This document shows positions 53,196 to 61,054 of a stretch of 64,000 nucleotides of DNA, in pieces (position 1 is the first letter of the stretch; every line of letters begins with the position of its first letter). The notes under the pieces were generated by a model. The model was given only the letters and a program-made list of their open reading frames with translations, was not told the origin of the DNA and did no database searches. The translations under genes and the position numbers were made by a program. Source of the DNA: Pseudomonas veronii (lineage in GTDB: Bacteria > Pseudomonadota > Gammaproteobacteria > Pseudomonadales > Pseudomonadaceae); assembly GCF_001439695.1 (NCBI RefSeq), contig NZ_JYLL01000024.1:1-64000 (forward strand). The letters run 5' to 3'.

Positions 53196-53801
53196 TCAGA
53201 ACTTCAGGGTGGCTGCTGTGACCGTCGCTTCCACACCTTGCTGGCCGCTCGGGCCGATCAGTTGTACCTGAATTTTCTGGGTGGCGGGGAAGGTCTTGAA
53301 CACTTGGCTCAGGTCGAGGTTGCTCAAGGCCGTCGGCGTGGCGCAGGTGAACTGGTAGTGGGCGTGGATTTCGCTGTGGTCGTGATGGTGCTCGTGGGCG
53401 GCCGCGTCTTTGTCGGCGGTGGCGTGGTCGTCATCGTCGTCATCATGCTCGGCTTCGGGCTTGTCGCCGAACAGCGGGCTGTTGAGTTCCTGGGTGCTGA
53501 CCACGCAACCGGCGGCCTTGGGCAGGTTGAACAGGGCGGCTGGGTTTTCCAGCTGTTTGCGCACGGCGGCGACCTTGGCTTTGTCGGCGGCGCTGGTGGC
53601 CGGGTGTTCGAACCCCACCAGGTTCATCGCCGGGCTGTCCAGCTCAAGCTCCAGGGCCTGGCCGTCGAGCGCCGCGTTGAGACGGCCGACCCCGTGTTCA
53701 TGGGCTCCCAGGCTGGCATGCTCATGATCATGCTCGTCAGCGGCGTGGGCGATAGCCAGTGGCAGCAGGGCAAACGGCAAAGCAAGCAGCAGACGGCGCA
53801 T
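53196..53801 (-). CDS. Histidine-rich secreted DUF2796 protein
   Basis: The 201-residue precursor has a signal peptide (MRRLLLALPFALLPLAIAHA) and two metal-ligand-rich tracts: Asp/Glu/His at 22-36 and an Asp6 run plus His cluster at 119-148. These are expected to bind zinc in the periplasm. It is the first gene of the operon; its homologue in PAO1 (PA4063) belongs to the Zur-regulated PA4063-PA4066 group. ATG 53801 has GGAG upstream. A Zur-like site lies 33 nt before the start. Confidence 0.85.
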   Translation of the reverse strand: MRRLLLALPFALLPLAIAHAADEHDHEHASLGAHEHGVGRLNAALDGQALELELDSPAMNLVGFEHPATSAADKAKVAAVRKQLENPAALFNLPKAAGCVVSTQELNSPLFGDKPEAEHDDDDDDHATADKDAAAHEHHHDHSEIHAHYQFTCATPTALSNLDLSQVFKTFPATQKIQVQLIGPSGQQGVEATVTAATLKF

Positions 53802-53833
53802 GGGGAAGCTCCAGAACATGAAATTTATGTTAT

Positions 53834-53846
53834 GTGATCTTATAAC
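53834..53846. promoter_or_regulatory. Candidate Zur box of the DUF2796 operon
   Basis: GTGATCTTATAAC matches the gamma-proteobacterial Zur core GTTATANTATAAC at 10 of the 12 fixed positions. It also lies inside a wider inverted repeat TGTTATGTGA / TCTTATAACA (53828-53847). It is between the divergent DUF2796 and 116-residue genes and 33 nt from the former. Confidence 0.55.
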
Positions 53847-53933
53847 AATAGTGCCGAGAGTTTGACCGTCCGCTTGGCGTTGCGCAAGCCGCATGGGAGC
53901 ATGCCCGTCGGAAAAAATGCAGGAGTAGGGACG

Positions 53934-54284
53934 ATGTTGCGGATTCGTGGAACTGTCGGCGACCTGCCGGTGGACTTGACTCTGGAGCTGGATGACGCTG
54001 ATTGGGCACGCCTGCGCGCGCAGTTGCAGACGCCGCCGGTGCCCAGCGCCACCGCTGCGCCGGCTGTTGCGGTCAAGCAGAACGATGACCTGTGGCAGAA
54101 CGCCCAGGACCTGTTGCGCGCCGCCGGCCAGCTCAACGGGCTGGAATTGCTCGATCAACTGGAAGGACTGGCCGGCGACGCCGCGGCGGGCAAGCGCCTG
54201 CTGGTGCGCCTGCGCCATAGCGGCCAGGTCAAGGTCAGCAGCGGCGGTGATACGCCGCTCTATACCTGGATTGACCCGTTGTAG
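53934..54284 (+). CDS. Conserved hypothetical protein (116 residues)
   Basis: I do not recognise the family. The 116-residue product is soluble: an N-terminal segment LRIRGTVGDLPVDLTLELDD, a Pro/Ala linker (PPVPSATAAPAVAV), a central leucine-rich helical part and a C-terminus ending GGDTPLYTWIDPL. No signal peptide or transmembrane helix. ATG 53934 follows AGGAGTAGGG; the frame is open 24 codons further upstream. It is divergent from the Zur-type operon and its stop codon lies inside a REP element. A gene of similar position exists in PAO1 (PA4062). Confidence 0.7.
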   Translation: MLRIRGTVGDLPVDLTLELDDADWARLRAQLQTPPVPSATAAPAVAVKQNDDLWQNAQDLLRAAGQLNGLELLDQLEGLAGDAAAGKRLLVRLRHSGQVKVSSGGDTPLYTWIDPL

Positions 54285-54379
54285 GAGCGAGCTTGCTTGC
54301 GAAGAGCGTCAACCACAACGCGCCCATCCTGAATGAATGCGGTGTCCTTGAGTTTTTCGCGAGCAAGCTCGCTCCTACA
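54280..54379. repeat. REPIN (inverted REP pair), copy 3, second REP family
   Basis: Arms TGTAGGAGCGAGCTTGCTTG... (54280-54303) and ...CAAGCTCGCTCCTACA (54356-54379) are complementary over 24 nt with one mismatch. This is a different family from copies 1 and 2. It includes the TAG stop of the 116-residue gene and ends just before cnoX in a convergent gap. Confidence 0.9.
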
Positions 54380-54385
54380 GGGCGA

Positions 54386-55258
54386 TTAGTACAGCGCGGC
54401 GAACAGCTTGCGGCGGTACGCGGTCACCAGCGGGTGATCGTTGCCCAGCAGTTCGAACACCTGCAGCAAGGTCTTGTGCGGTAAGCCTTCGCTGTAGCTG
54501 CGGTTGCGGATGAACAGTTTGAGCAAGCCTTCCAGCGCGGCATCGTACTGCTGGCGCGCCAGTTGCTGAATGGCCAACTGATAGGCCGCTTCATCGTCCT
54601 GCGGGTTTTGCGCCAGGCGGCTTTTCAGGTCGGCGGGGTCGGGCAGGTCGGCGGCCTGGCGCAGGAAGGTGATTTGCGCCTTGGCGCCAGCGAGGGCGGC
54701 CTTGTGCTCGTCGCTCTTGACGGCGTCGAGAACGGCCTGGGCTTCACCCAATTCACCGCGTTCGGCCAGGCAGCGCGCGTACAGAATCAGCGCGCCGGCG
54801 TTGCTGTTGTCTTCGCCCAGCAGCGCGACCAGCACGGCTTCGGCTTCACTGATACGGCCCTCGGCAAACAGCGCCTGAGCCTGCTCCAGCGGGTCCGCCG
54901 CAGCCGGCGGCGGCATCTGCACGTGAGGTTCGAGCATCGCCCGCACCGCCGACTCCGGCTGCGCCCCGGCAAACCCGTCCACCGGTTGGCCGTCCTTGAA
55001 CAGCACCACCGTCGGCAGGTTGCGAATACCAAAGCGCGCAACGATGTCCTGCTCGGCCTCGCAATCGACCTTGGCCAGCAGCAATTGGCCCTGATAACTC
55101 TCGGCGATCTTCGCCAGCATCGGCATCAACGCCTTGCACGGCGCGCACCACTCGGCCCAGAAGTCCACGAGCACGGGCTTTTCGAAGGAGTTCTGGATCA
55201 CCGCCTGGTCGAACGTGGCGGTGGTGGCGTCGAAGATATACGGCGTGGGCTCACTCAT
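54386..55258 (-). CDS. cnoX: Thioredoxin-like co-chaperone CnoX/YbbN
   Basis: The 290-residue product has an N-terminal thioredoxin fold (residues 1-110) with an intact WCAPC active site (Cys38, Cys41) and cis-Pro motif LPTVVLF, then TPR-like helical repeats to the C-terminus. In E. coli YbbN/CnoX protects proteins from chlorine stress and cooperates with GroEL, and its motif is SxxC. The two-Cys form here should also be redox-active. The upstream methyltransferase gene is on the same strand, 32 nt away. Confidence 0.88.
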   Translation of the reverse strand: MSEPTPYIFDATTATFDQAVIQNSFEKPVLVDFWAEWCAPCKALMPMLAKIAESYQGQLLLAKVDCEAEQDIVARFGIRNLPTVVLFKDGQPVDGFAGAQPESAVRAMLEPHVQMPPPAAADPLEQAQALFAEGRISEAEAVLVALLGEDNSNAGALILYARCLAERGELGEAQAVLDAVKSDEHKAALAGAKAQITFLRQAADLPDPADLKSRLAQNPQDDEAAYQLAIQQLARQQYDAALEGLLKLFIRNRSYSEGLPHKTLLQVFELLGNDHPLVTAYRRKLFAALY

Positions 55259-55290
55259 GGGGCGTCTCGAATAAAGCGGGAATGGGGCAA

Positions 55291-55953
55291 CTATAAGGGC
55301 TGGCGCCGCGAATGGTACAGGCTCACCTTGCGAAACTCCCAAGGCTCGGCCAAGTCCGGCAATGTCAGGGCATCGAGTATCGCCAGGCGCTGATAATCCG
55401 GATGCTGAAAGTCCCGCACCCGCGAGTCCGCCACCAGTGCTTCACGCCCGCGCGTGAGGAACTGGTCGAGCAGCGGCAGGTTGGCGCGGTCGTAGAGCAC
55501 GTCGGCCACCAGGATCAGGTCGAAGCGGTCGGCCTCGGCGAAAAAATCCGCCGAATAGCCCAGTTCAACCCCGTTGAGTTCGGCATTCGCACGGCAGGAC
55601 GCCAATGCCAGTGGGTCCAGGTCGCAGGCCACCACTTCCTGCGCGCCGGCCTTGGCGGCGGCAATCCCGGCGACGCCGGAGCCGGCGCCGAAATCCAGCA
55701 CGCGCTTGCCCGCGACCCATTCCGGGTTCGCCGCCAGGTAGCGTGCGAGTGCCAGGCCGCTGGCCCAGCAAAAACTCCAGTAGGGCGGCTCATGCAGGAT
55801 GCGCCGGGTTTCTTCGGGGCTGAAGGCGCGGTCCATGTTGTCGGCGTCGAGCAGCCACAACGCCAGGTCGGTGCCCGGCAACGGGCAGGGCACCAGCTGT
55901 GCGTCGCCGATCAGGGCGCTCAGCGCCCGTTGCAGGTCGAGCGGTGGCGTCAT
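55291..55953 (-). CDS. Class I SAM-dependent protein-lysine methyltransferase-like protein
   Basis: The 220-residue product has SAM motif VLDFGAGSG (85-93), an acidic CDLDPLA motif and the DVLYDR segment typical of METTL20/ETF-beta lysine methyltransferases and related protein methylases. PPYWSFCWASGLALARYL precedes motif I. The substrate is an inference from family resemblance only. ATG 55953 overlaps the stop of the lipoprotein gene by 4 nt (ATGA), so they are coupled. Confidence 0.75.
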   Translation of the reverse strand: MTPPLDLQRALSALIGDAQLVPCPLPGTDLALWLLDADNMDRAFSPEETRRILHEPPYWSFCWASGLALARYLAANPEWVAGKRVLDFGAGSGVAGIAAAKAGAQEVVACDLDPLALASCRANAELNGVELGYSADFFAEADRFDLILVADVLYDRANLPLLDQFLTRGREALVADSRVRDFQHPDYQRLAILDALTLPDLAEPWEFRKVSLYHSRRQPL

Positions 55954-56405
55954 GGTGCCTTGACGAGTTGCAGGGGGCCGGTGGTCTGGGTGATGGCCTG
56001 GGTGATGCGTACTGCGGGCAGGTGCAGGATCAGTTGGCCGGACTGGCTGGCGCGCCCGCGCAGTTCGACCCGCGCACCGGCCGGGAACGCGTCGGGGCTG
56101 AAGCGCAGGCGGAAGGCCAGGGGCTTGCCGTTGCCGCTCAGCACGCTGCTGGCGAGCAGTTGTTGCGGGCGGCTGCGGTCGTCGATCACCAACAGCGCCA
56201 TTTCGACTTCGGCGCCGGCGGGCACGTTGGTCAGGCTGCCGTTGATCTCACGCTGGTAGGCCGGCAGCGGGCCGAGGTCTTCGATGCCGGGGACTTTTTT
56301 CTCTTGCGCCGGCTGGGGCTGCGGCGTCGAAGGTTTTGGGGCTTCGCTGCTGCAGGCGACCAGAAAACCGAACAAGGTGAGTAAAACGAGTGGTCGTAAC
56401 TGCAT
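55950..56405 (-). CDS. YbaY-like lipoprotein
   Basis: The 151-residue product has a lipoprotein signal peptide with lipobox LVAC (cysteine at residue 18). A Pro-rich linker follows, then a beta-rich YbaY/YscW-type domain (INGSLTNVPAGAEVEMALLVIDD). Outer-membrane lipid anchoring is likely. Its function is unknown. ATG 56405 has GGAG upstream. Divergent from nrdR across 139 nt. Confidence 0.8.
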   Translation of the reverse strand: MQLRPLVLLTLFGFLVACSSEAPKPSTPQPQPAQEKKVPGIEDLGPLPAYQREINGSLTNVPAGAEVEMALLVIDDRSRPQQLLASSVLSGNGKPLAFRLRFSPDAFPAGARVELRGRASQSGQLILHLPAVRITQAITQTTGPLQLVKAP

Positions 56406-56544
56406 GTACGGCTCCAGAAAGGACAAAATCCGTGGCTTAAAAAACAGGAAACATAATCGTCAGCCTATATACCGTAAAGGCTATGGCTTGTCTTGCCACG
56501 GGGATGCGCTACCATGGCCCTCCCTTTTTTTGTTGCCTGCCACC

Positions 56545-57009
56545 ATGCACTGTCCCTTCTGCGGTGCCAACGACACCAAGGTCATTGACTCGCGTCTGGT
56601 CGCCGAGGGCGATCAAGTGCGTCGCCGGCGCGAATGCCTGGCCTGCGGTGAACGTTTCACCACCTTCGAAACCGCCGAACTGGTATTGCCGCGCCTGATC
56701 AAATCCGACGGCAGCCGCCAGCCTTTCGACGAAGACAAATTGCGCGCCGGTATGCAGCGCGCCCTGGAAAAACGCCCGGTGAGTGTCGAGCGGCTGGAGG
56801 CGGCGCTGGCGCATATCAAGCACAAGTTGCGCGCGACCGGCGAGCGCGAGGTCAAGTCCCTGGTGGTTGGAGAGCTGGTGATGGGCGAGCTGCAAAAGCT
56901 CGACGAAGTCGCCTATATCCGTTTCGCTTCGGTGTATCGACGTTTCCAGGACCTCAATGAGTTCCGCGAAGAGATCGACCGCCTGGCCCGTGAGCCGATC
57001 AAAAAATGA
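56545..57009 (+). CDS. nrdR: Transcriptional repressor NrdR
   Basis: Represses ribonucleotide reductase genes through paired NrdR boxes, sensing ATP/dATP. The 154-residue product has a zinc ribbon with Cys3, Cys6, Cys31 and Cys34, and an ATP-cone domain (about 47-137; LVLPRLIKSDGSRQPFDEDKL). ATG 56545 is the conserved start (MHCPFCG). ribD overlaps its last 4 bases, so the regulator is coupled to riboflavin genes, an arrangement common in gamma-proteobacteria. No NrdR box is apparent here. Confidence 0.97.
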   Translation: MHCPFCGANDTKVIDSRLVAEGDQVRRRRECLACGERFTTFETAELVLPRLIKSDGSRQPFDEDKLRAGMQRALEKRPVSVERLEAALAHIKHKLRATGEREVKSLVVGELVMGELQKLDEVAYIRFASVYRRFQDLNEFREEIDRLAREPIKK

Positions 57010-58142
57010 ACCCACCGTCTGCTGAACAGGCCATCCTCGACGCCCATTACATGGCCCGCGCCCTCGAACTGGCGCGCAACGGCCTGTACACCACCCATCC
57101 CAACCCGCGTGTGGGGTGTGTGATTGTGCGCGATGGGCAGATCGTCGGCGAAGGTTGGCATGTACGTACCGGCGAGCCCCATGCAGAAGTGCATGCCTTG
57201 CGCGCAGCCGCTGACAAAGCCCGTGGCGCCACGGCCTACGTCACCCTGGAACCCTGCAGCCATTACGGCCATACCCCGCCGTGCGCCGATGCGCTGGTGA
57301 GTGCCGGGGTGGCGCGGGTGGTCGCGGCGATGCAGGACCCCAACCCGGATGTCGCCGGGCGCGGTATGCAGCGTTTGGCCCAGGCCGGCATCGAAGTGCG
57401 CAGCGGTGTGCTCGAAGTGGAAGCGCGGGCGCTCAATAAAGGTTTCCTCAAGCGCATGGAACACGGCCTGCCGTTTGTGCGGGTCAAGCTGGCGATGAGC
57501 CTGGACGGTCGCACCGCGATGGCCAGCGGCGAGAGCCAATGGATCACCGGCCCCGCCGCCCGCGCCGCCGTGCAGCGCCTGCGCGCCGAGGCCAGCGTAG
57601 TGCTGACCGGCGCCGACACCGTGCTGGCCGATGGTGCGCGCCTGACCGTGCGCGCCGCCGAACTCGGCCTGGACGCAGAAACCACCGCGCTGGCCATGTC
57701 GCGTCCGCCGCTGCGCGTATTGATCGACGGCCGCCTGCGGGTGCCGCTCAATGCGCCGTTCTTCAAGGCCGGCCCGGCGCTGGTCATCACCTGTGTCACT
57801 GCGGAAAACCAGTTCCCCCGTGGCCCCGAGTGCCTGGTGGTGCCCGGTGTCGATGGCCAGGTCGACCTGCGCTCGGCGCTGGTGGCGTTGGCGGCCCGTG
57901 GCGTCAACGACGTGCTGGTGGAAGCCGGGCCAAGCCTGGCGGGCGCGTTCGCCCAGCAGGGCCTGGTGGACGAATACGTGATTTTCGTCGCCGGCAAGTT
58001 CCTCGGCTCCGCAGCCCGGCCTTTGCTGGACTGGCCGCTTGAGAAACTGGCCGACGCGCCCCAACTCAAGATCACTGAAATGCGCGCTGTGGGCGATGAC
58101 TGGCGAGTCACTGCCATCCCTGTGCCAGCAGCGAGCGTATAA
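57006..58142 (+). CDS. ribD: Bifunctional riboflavin biosynthesis protein RibD
   Basis: Deaminates the GTP-cyclohydrolase product and reduces its ribosyl side chain. The 378-residue product has the zinc deaminase motifs HAEVHAL and PCSHYGHTPPCADAL in the N-terminal half, and a reductase domain starting near residue 155 (FVRVKLAMSLDGRTAM). Overlaps nrdR by 4 nt. ribE follows after 47 nt. Confidence 0.96.
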   Translation: MNPPSAEQAILDAHYMARALELARNGLYTTHPNPRVGCVIVRDGQIVGEGWHVRTGEPHAEVHALRAAADKARGATAYVTLEPCSHYGHTPPCADALVSAGVARVVAAMQDPNPDVAGRGMQRLAQAGIEVRSGVLEVEARALNKGFLKRMEHGLPFVRVKLAMSLDGRTAMASGESQWITGPAARAAVQRLRAEASVVLTGADTVLADGARLTVRAAELGLDAETTALAMSRPPLRVLIDGRLRVPLNAPFFKAGPALVITCVTAENQFPRGPECLVVPGVDGQVDLRSALVALAARGVNDVLVEAGPSLAGAFAQQGLVDEYVIFVAGKFLGSAARPLLDWPLEKLADAPQLKITEMRAVGDDWRVTAIPVPAASV

Positions 58143-58189
58143 TTCTGACCGGGCGCTCAAACGCCCGCACCGTTTTCCAGGAGAAGGCC

Positions 58190-58867
58190 ATGTTCACCGG
58201 CATTATCGAATCCATCGGCAGCATCCGTGCCATGACCCCCAAGGGCGGCGACGTGCGCCTGCTGGTTGACACCGGCAAGCTCGACCTGGGCGACGTCAAG
58301 CTGGGCGACAGCATCGCCGTCAGCGGCGTGTGCCTGACCGTCGTCGACTTGCCGGGCAACGGCTTTGCCGCCGATGTCAGCCGCGAAACCCTGGACTGCA
58401 CGGCGATGAGCGACCTCAAGGCCGGCAGCCCGGTCAACCTGGAAAAAGCCCTGACCCCGACCACGCGCCTGGGTGGTCATCTGGTCAGCGGCCATGTCGA
58501 CGGCGTCGGCGAAGTAGTGGCGCGCAGCGAAAACGCCCGCGCCGTGGAGTTCCGCATCCGCGCGCCCAAGGAGTTGGCCAAATACATCGCCCACAAAGGC
58601 TCGATCACCGTCGATGGCACCAGCCTGACCGTGAACGCCGTGGATGGCGCCGAATTCGCACTGACCATCATTCCCCACACCCTGAGCGAAACCATCATGG
58701 CGTCGTACCAGCCAGGTCGCCGGGTGAACCTGGAAGTCGACTTGCTTGCCCGTTACCTGGAGCGCCTGCTTATGGGCGATAAGGCCGCAGAGTCTGACTC
58801 TCGACAAAAGCCTGCCAGTAACATCACCGAAAGTTTTCTGGCCGCTAACGGCTACCTGAAATCCTGA
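58190..58867 (+). CDS. ribE: Riboflavin synthase alpha chain
   Basis: Dismutates two lumazines into riboflavin. The 225-residue product has two lumazine-binding repeats: MFTGIIESIG...GVCLTVVDL (1-95) and HLVSGHVDGVGEVV...GTSLTVNAV (97-190). No frame break. Named ribC in some pseudomonads. No FMN riboswitch signature is visible upstream. Confidence 0.95.
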   Translation: MFTGIIESIGSIRAMTPKGGDVRLLVDTGKLDLGDVKLGDSIAVSGVCLTVVDLPGNGFAADVSRETLDCTAMSDLKAGSPVNLEKALTPTTRLGGHLVSGHVDGVGEVVARSENARAVEFRIRAPKELAKYIAHKGSITVDGTSLTVNAVDGAEFALTIIPHTLSETIMASYQPGRRVNLEVDLLARYLERLLMGDKAAESDSRQKPASNITESFLAANGYLKS

Positions 58868-58882
58868 CCAAGGGGGTGCCCT

Positions 58883-59974
58883 GTGGCGCTCAATAGCATC
58901 GAAGAACTGGTTGAAGATATCCGCCAAGGCAAGATGGTCATCCTGATGGATGACGAAGACCGTGAGAACGAAGGCGACATCATCATGGCCGCCGAGGCGT
59001 GCAAGCCGGAGCACATCAACTTCATGGCCAAGCACGCCCGTGGGTTGATCTGCATGCCCATGAGCCGCGAACGCTGCGAGTTGCTCAAGCTGCCGCTGAT
59101 GGCGCCGCGCAACGGTTCCGGGTTTGGCACCAAGTTCACCGTATCGATCGAGGCCACCACCGGCGTGACCACCGGGATCTCCGCCGCCGACCGTGCGCGC
59201 ACCGTGCAAGCGGCCGCCGCGAAAGACGCCAAGGCCGAAGACATCGTCAGCCCGGGCCACATCTTCCCGCTGATGGCCCAGCCGGGCGGCACCCTGGCCC
59301 GCGCCGGCCACACCGAAGCCGCCTGCGACCTGGCGCGCATGGCCGGTTTCGAGCCGAGCGGGGTGATCTGCGAAGTGATGAACGACGACGGCACCATGGC
59401 CCGTCGTAGCGAACTCGAAACCTTTGCCGCCCAACACAACCTCAAGATCGGCACGATTGCCGACCTGATTCACTACCGGATGATCCACGAACGTACCGTT
59501 CAGCGGATTGCCGAGCAGCCGCTGGACAGCGAACTGGGCCAATTCAACCTGGTGACCTACCGTGATTCGGTGGAGGGCGACGTTCACATGGCGCTGACCC
59601 TGGGCACCATCTGCGCCGACGAACCGACCCTGGTGCGCGTGCATAACATGGACCCGCTGCGCGACCTGTTGATGGTCAAGCAACCCGGGCGCTGGAGCCT
59701 GCGCGCCGCGATGGCCGCGGTGTCCGAGGCCGGCAGCGGGGTGGTATTGCTGTTGGGCAACCCGGTGGATGGCGACGTATTGCTCGCGCATATTCGTGAG
59801 TCCGCCGAGCAAACCCAGGTCAAAACGCCGACCACCTACAGCATCGTCGGTGCCGGTTCGCAGATCCTGCGTGACCTCGGCGTGCGCAAAATGCGCCTGA
59901 TGAGCGCACCGATGAAATTTAATGCGATATCCGGTTTCGACCTGGAAGTTGTAGAATACGTGCCCTCCGAATAA
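58883..59974 (+). CDS. ribB: 3,4-dihydroxy-2-butanone-4-phosphate synthase with degenerate GTP cyclohydrolase II domain (RibBX type)
   Basis: Converts ribulose-5-phosphate to the four-carbon riboflavin precursor. The 363-residue product has the DHBP synthase domain (1-200; MDDEDRENEGDII, RPGHIF-like SPGHIFPLMAQPGG). The C-terminal half (about 205-363) resembles GTP cyclohydrolase II but lacks the zinc ligands of the C-x10-C-x-C type, so that domain should be inactive. True RibA is encoded at 62163. The start is GTG 58883. Confidence 0.9.
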   Translation: MALNSIEELVEDIRQGKMVILMDDEDRENEGDIIMAAEACKPEHINFMAKHARGLICMPMSRERCELLKLPLMAPRNGSGFGTKFTVSIEATTGVTTGISAADRARTVQAAAAKDAKAEDIVSPGHIFPLMAQPGGTLARAGHTEAACDLARMAGFEPSGVICEVMNDDGTMARRSELETFAAQHNLKIGTIADLIHYRMIHERTVQRIAEQPLDSELGQFNLVTYRDSVEGDVHMALTLGTICADEPTLVRVHNMDPLRDLLMVKQPGRWSLRAAMAAVSEAGSGVVLLLGNPVDGDVLLAHIRESAEQTQVKTPTTYSIVGAGSQILRDLGVRKMRLMSAPMKFNAISGFDLEVVEYVPSE

Positions 59975-60019
59975 AGGCTGGCGATTTTCGCCCCTTGTTC
60001 GCGGTTAAATCATCACTGA

Positions 60020-60040
60020 GGGACGCACTTTTCGCGTCCC
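60020..60040 (+). other. Hairpin in the ribB-ribH gap
   Basis: Perfect 7-bp inverted repeat GGGACGC / GCGTCCC with loop ACTTTTC, 22 nt before ribH. No T-run follows (GGCTCTTTAAGAG). Possibly a processing or translation-control element; function unknown. Confidence 0.45.
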
Positions 60041-60062
60041 GGCTCTTTAAGAGATTTGTCGA

Positions 60063-60539
60063 ATGACCCTGAAGACCATCGAAGGTACCTTCATCGCCCC
60101 CAAAGGCCGCTACGCCCTGGTGGTTGGCCGCTTCAACAGCTTCGTGGTTGAAAGCCTGGTAAGCGGTGCCGTGGACGCCCTGGTTCGCCACGGTGTGAGC
60201 GAGAGCGACATCACCATCATCCGTGCCCCTGGCGCCTTCGAAATTCCACTGGTTGCGCAAAAAGTTGCGCAACGGGGTGAATACGCGGCGATCGTCGCCC
60301 TGGGCGCGGTCATTCGTGGCGGTACGCCGCACTTCGAATACGTGGCTGGCGAATGCACCAAGGGCCTGGCCCAGGTGTCCATGGAGTTCGGCGTACCGGT
60401 TGCATTCGGCGTGCTGACCGTGGATTCGATCGAACAAGCCATCGAACGTTCCGGCACCAAGGCCGGTAACAAAGGTGCTGAAGCTGCCCTGTCCGCCCTG
60501 GAAATGGTCAGCCTGCTGGCGCAGTTGGAGGCCAAGTGA
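60063..60539 (+). CDS. ribH: 6,7-dimethyl-8-ribityllumazine synthase
   Basis: Condenses the RibD and RibB products to lumazine; forms icosahedral or pentameric cages. The 158-residue product contains VVGRFNSFVVESLVSGAVDAL and the catalytic-His region GAVIRGGTPHFEYVAGE. nusB starts 4 nt inside its end (GTGA). Confidence 0.96.
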   Translation: MTLKTIEGTFIAPKGRYALVVGRFNSFVVESLVSGAVDALVRHGVSESDITIIRAPGAFEIPLVAQKVAQRGEYAAIVALGAVIRGGTPHFEYVAGECTKGLAQVSMEFGVPVAFGVLTVDSIEQAIERSGTKAGNKGAEAALSALEMVSLLAQLEAK

Positions 60540-61036
60540 TTTCCGACGAGAGCGATCGTTTCAACCCGCGCGACCCACGCCCAGCCGACGCCGGCAAGCC
60601 GTCCAAGAGCGTCAAGCGTCGCGAAGCGCGTCAGCTTGCGACCCAGGCGCTGTATCAGTGGCACATGGCGAAAACCTCGCTGAACGAAATCGAAGCGCAA
60701 TTTCGCGTCGATAACGATTTCAGTGACGTCGATGCCAGCTACTTCCACGACATCCTGCACGGCGTCCCGGCCAATAAGACCGAGATCGACATCGCGCTGG
60801 CACCGTGCCTGGACCTGACCCTCGACGAGCTGGACCCGGTTGAACTGGCCGTACTGCGCCTGTCCACCTGGGAACTGCTCAAGCGCGTCGACGTGCCGTA
60901 CCGCGTGGTGATCAACGAAGGCATCGAACTGGCGAAAGTCTACGGTTCGACCGACGGTCACAAGTTCGTCAACGGCGTGCTCGACAAGCTGGCCCCGCGC
61001 CTGCGCGAAGCCGAAGTGAAGGAACACAAGCGCTGA
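60536..61036 (+). CDS. nusB: Transcription antitermination factor NusB
   Basis: Forms a complex with S10 (rpsJ) on boxA RNA of rrn operons. The 166-residue product starts at GTG 60536, overlapping the ribH stop by 4 nt. The NusB fold carries SVKRREARQLATQALYQWHM and YRVVINEGIELAKVYGS. thiL follows after 18 nt. Confidence 0.95.
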   Translation: MISDESDRFNPRDPRPADAGKPSKSVKRREARQLATQALYQWHMAKTSLNEIEAQFRVDNDFSDVDASYFHDILHGVPANKTEIDIALAPCLDLTLDELDPVELAVLRLSTWELLKRVDVPYRVVINEGIELAKVYGSTDGHKFVNGVLDKLAPRLREAEVKEHKR

Positions 61037-61054
61037 TCCGCGCTTGAGTTCTCG

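Noticed and set aside
58143..58189. FMN riboswitch before ribE
   Set aside because: The gap is only 47 nt, too short for the aptamer, and lacks its conserved segments.
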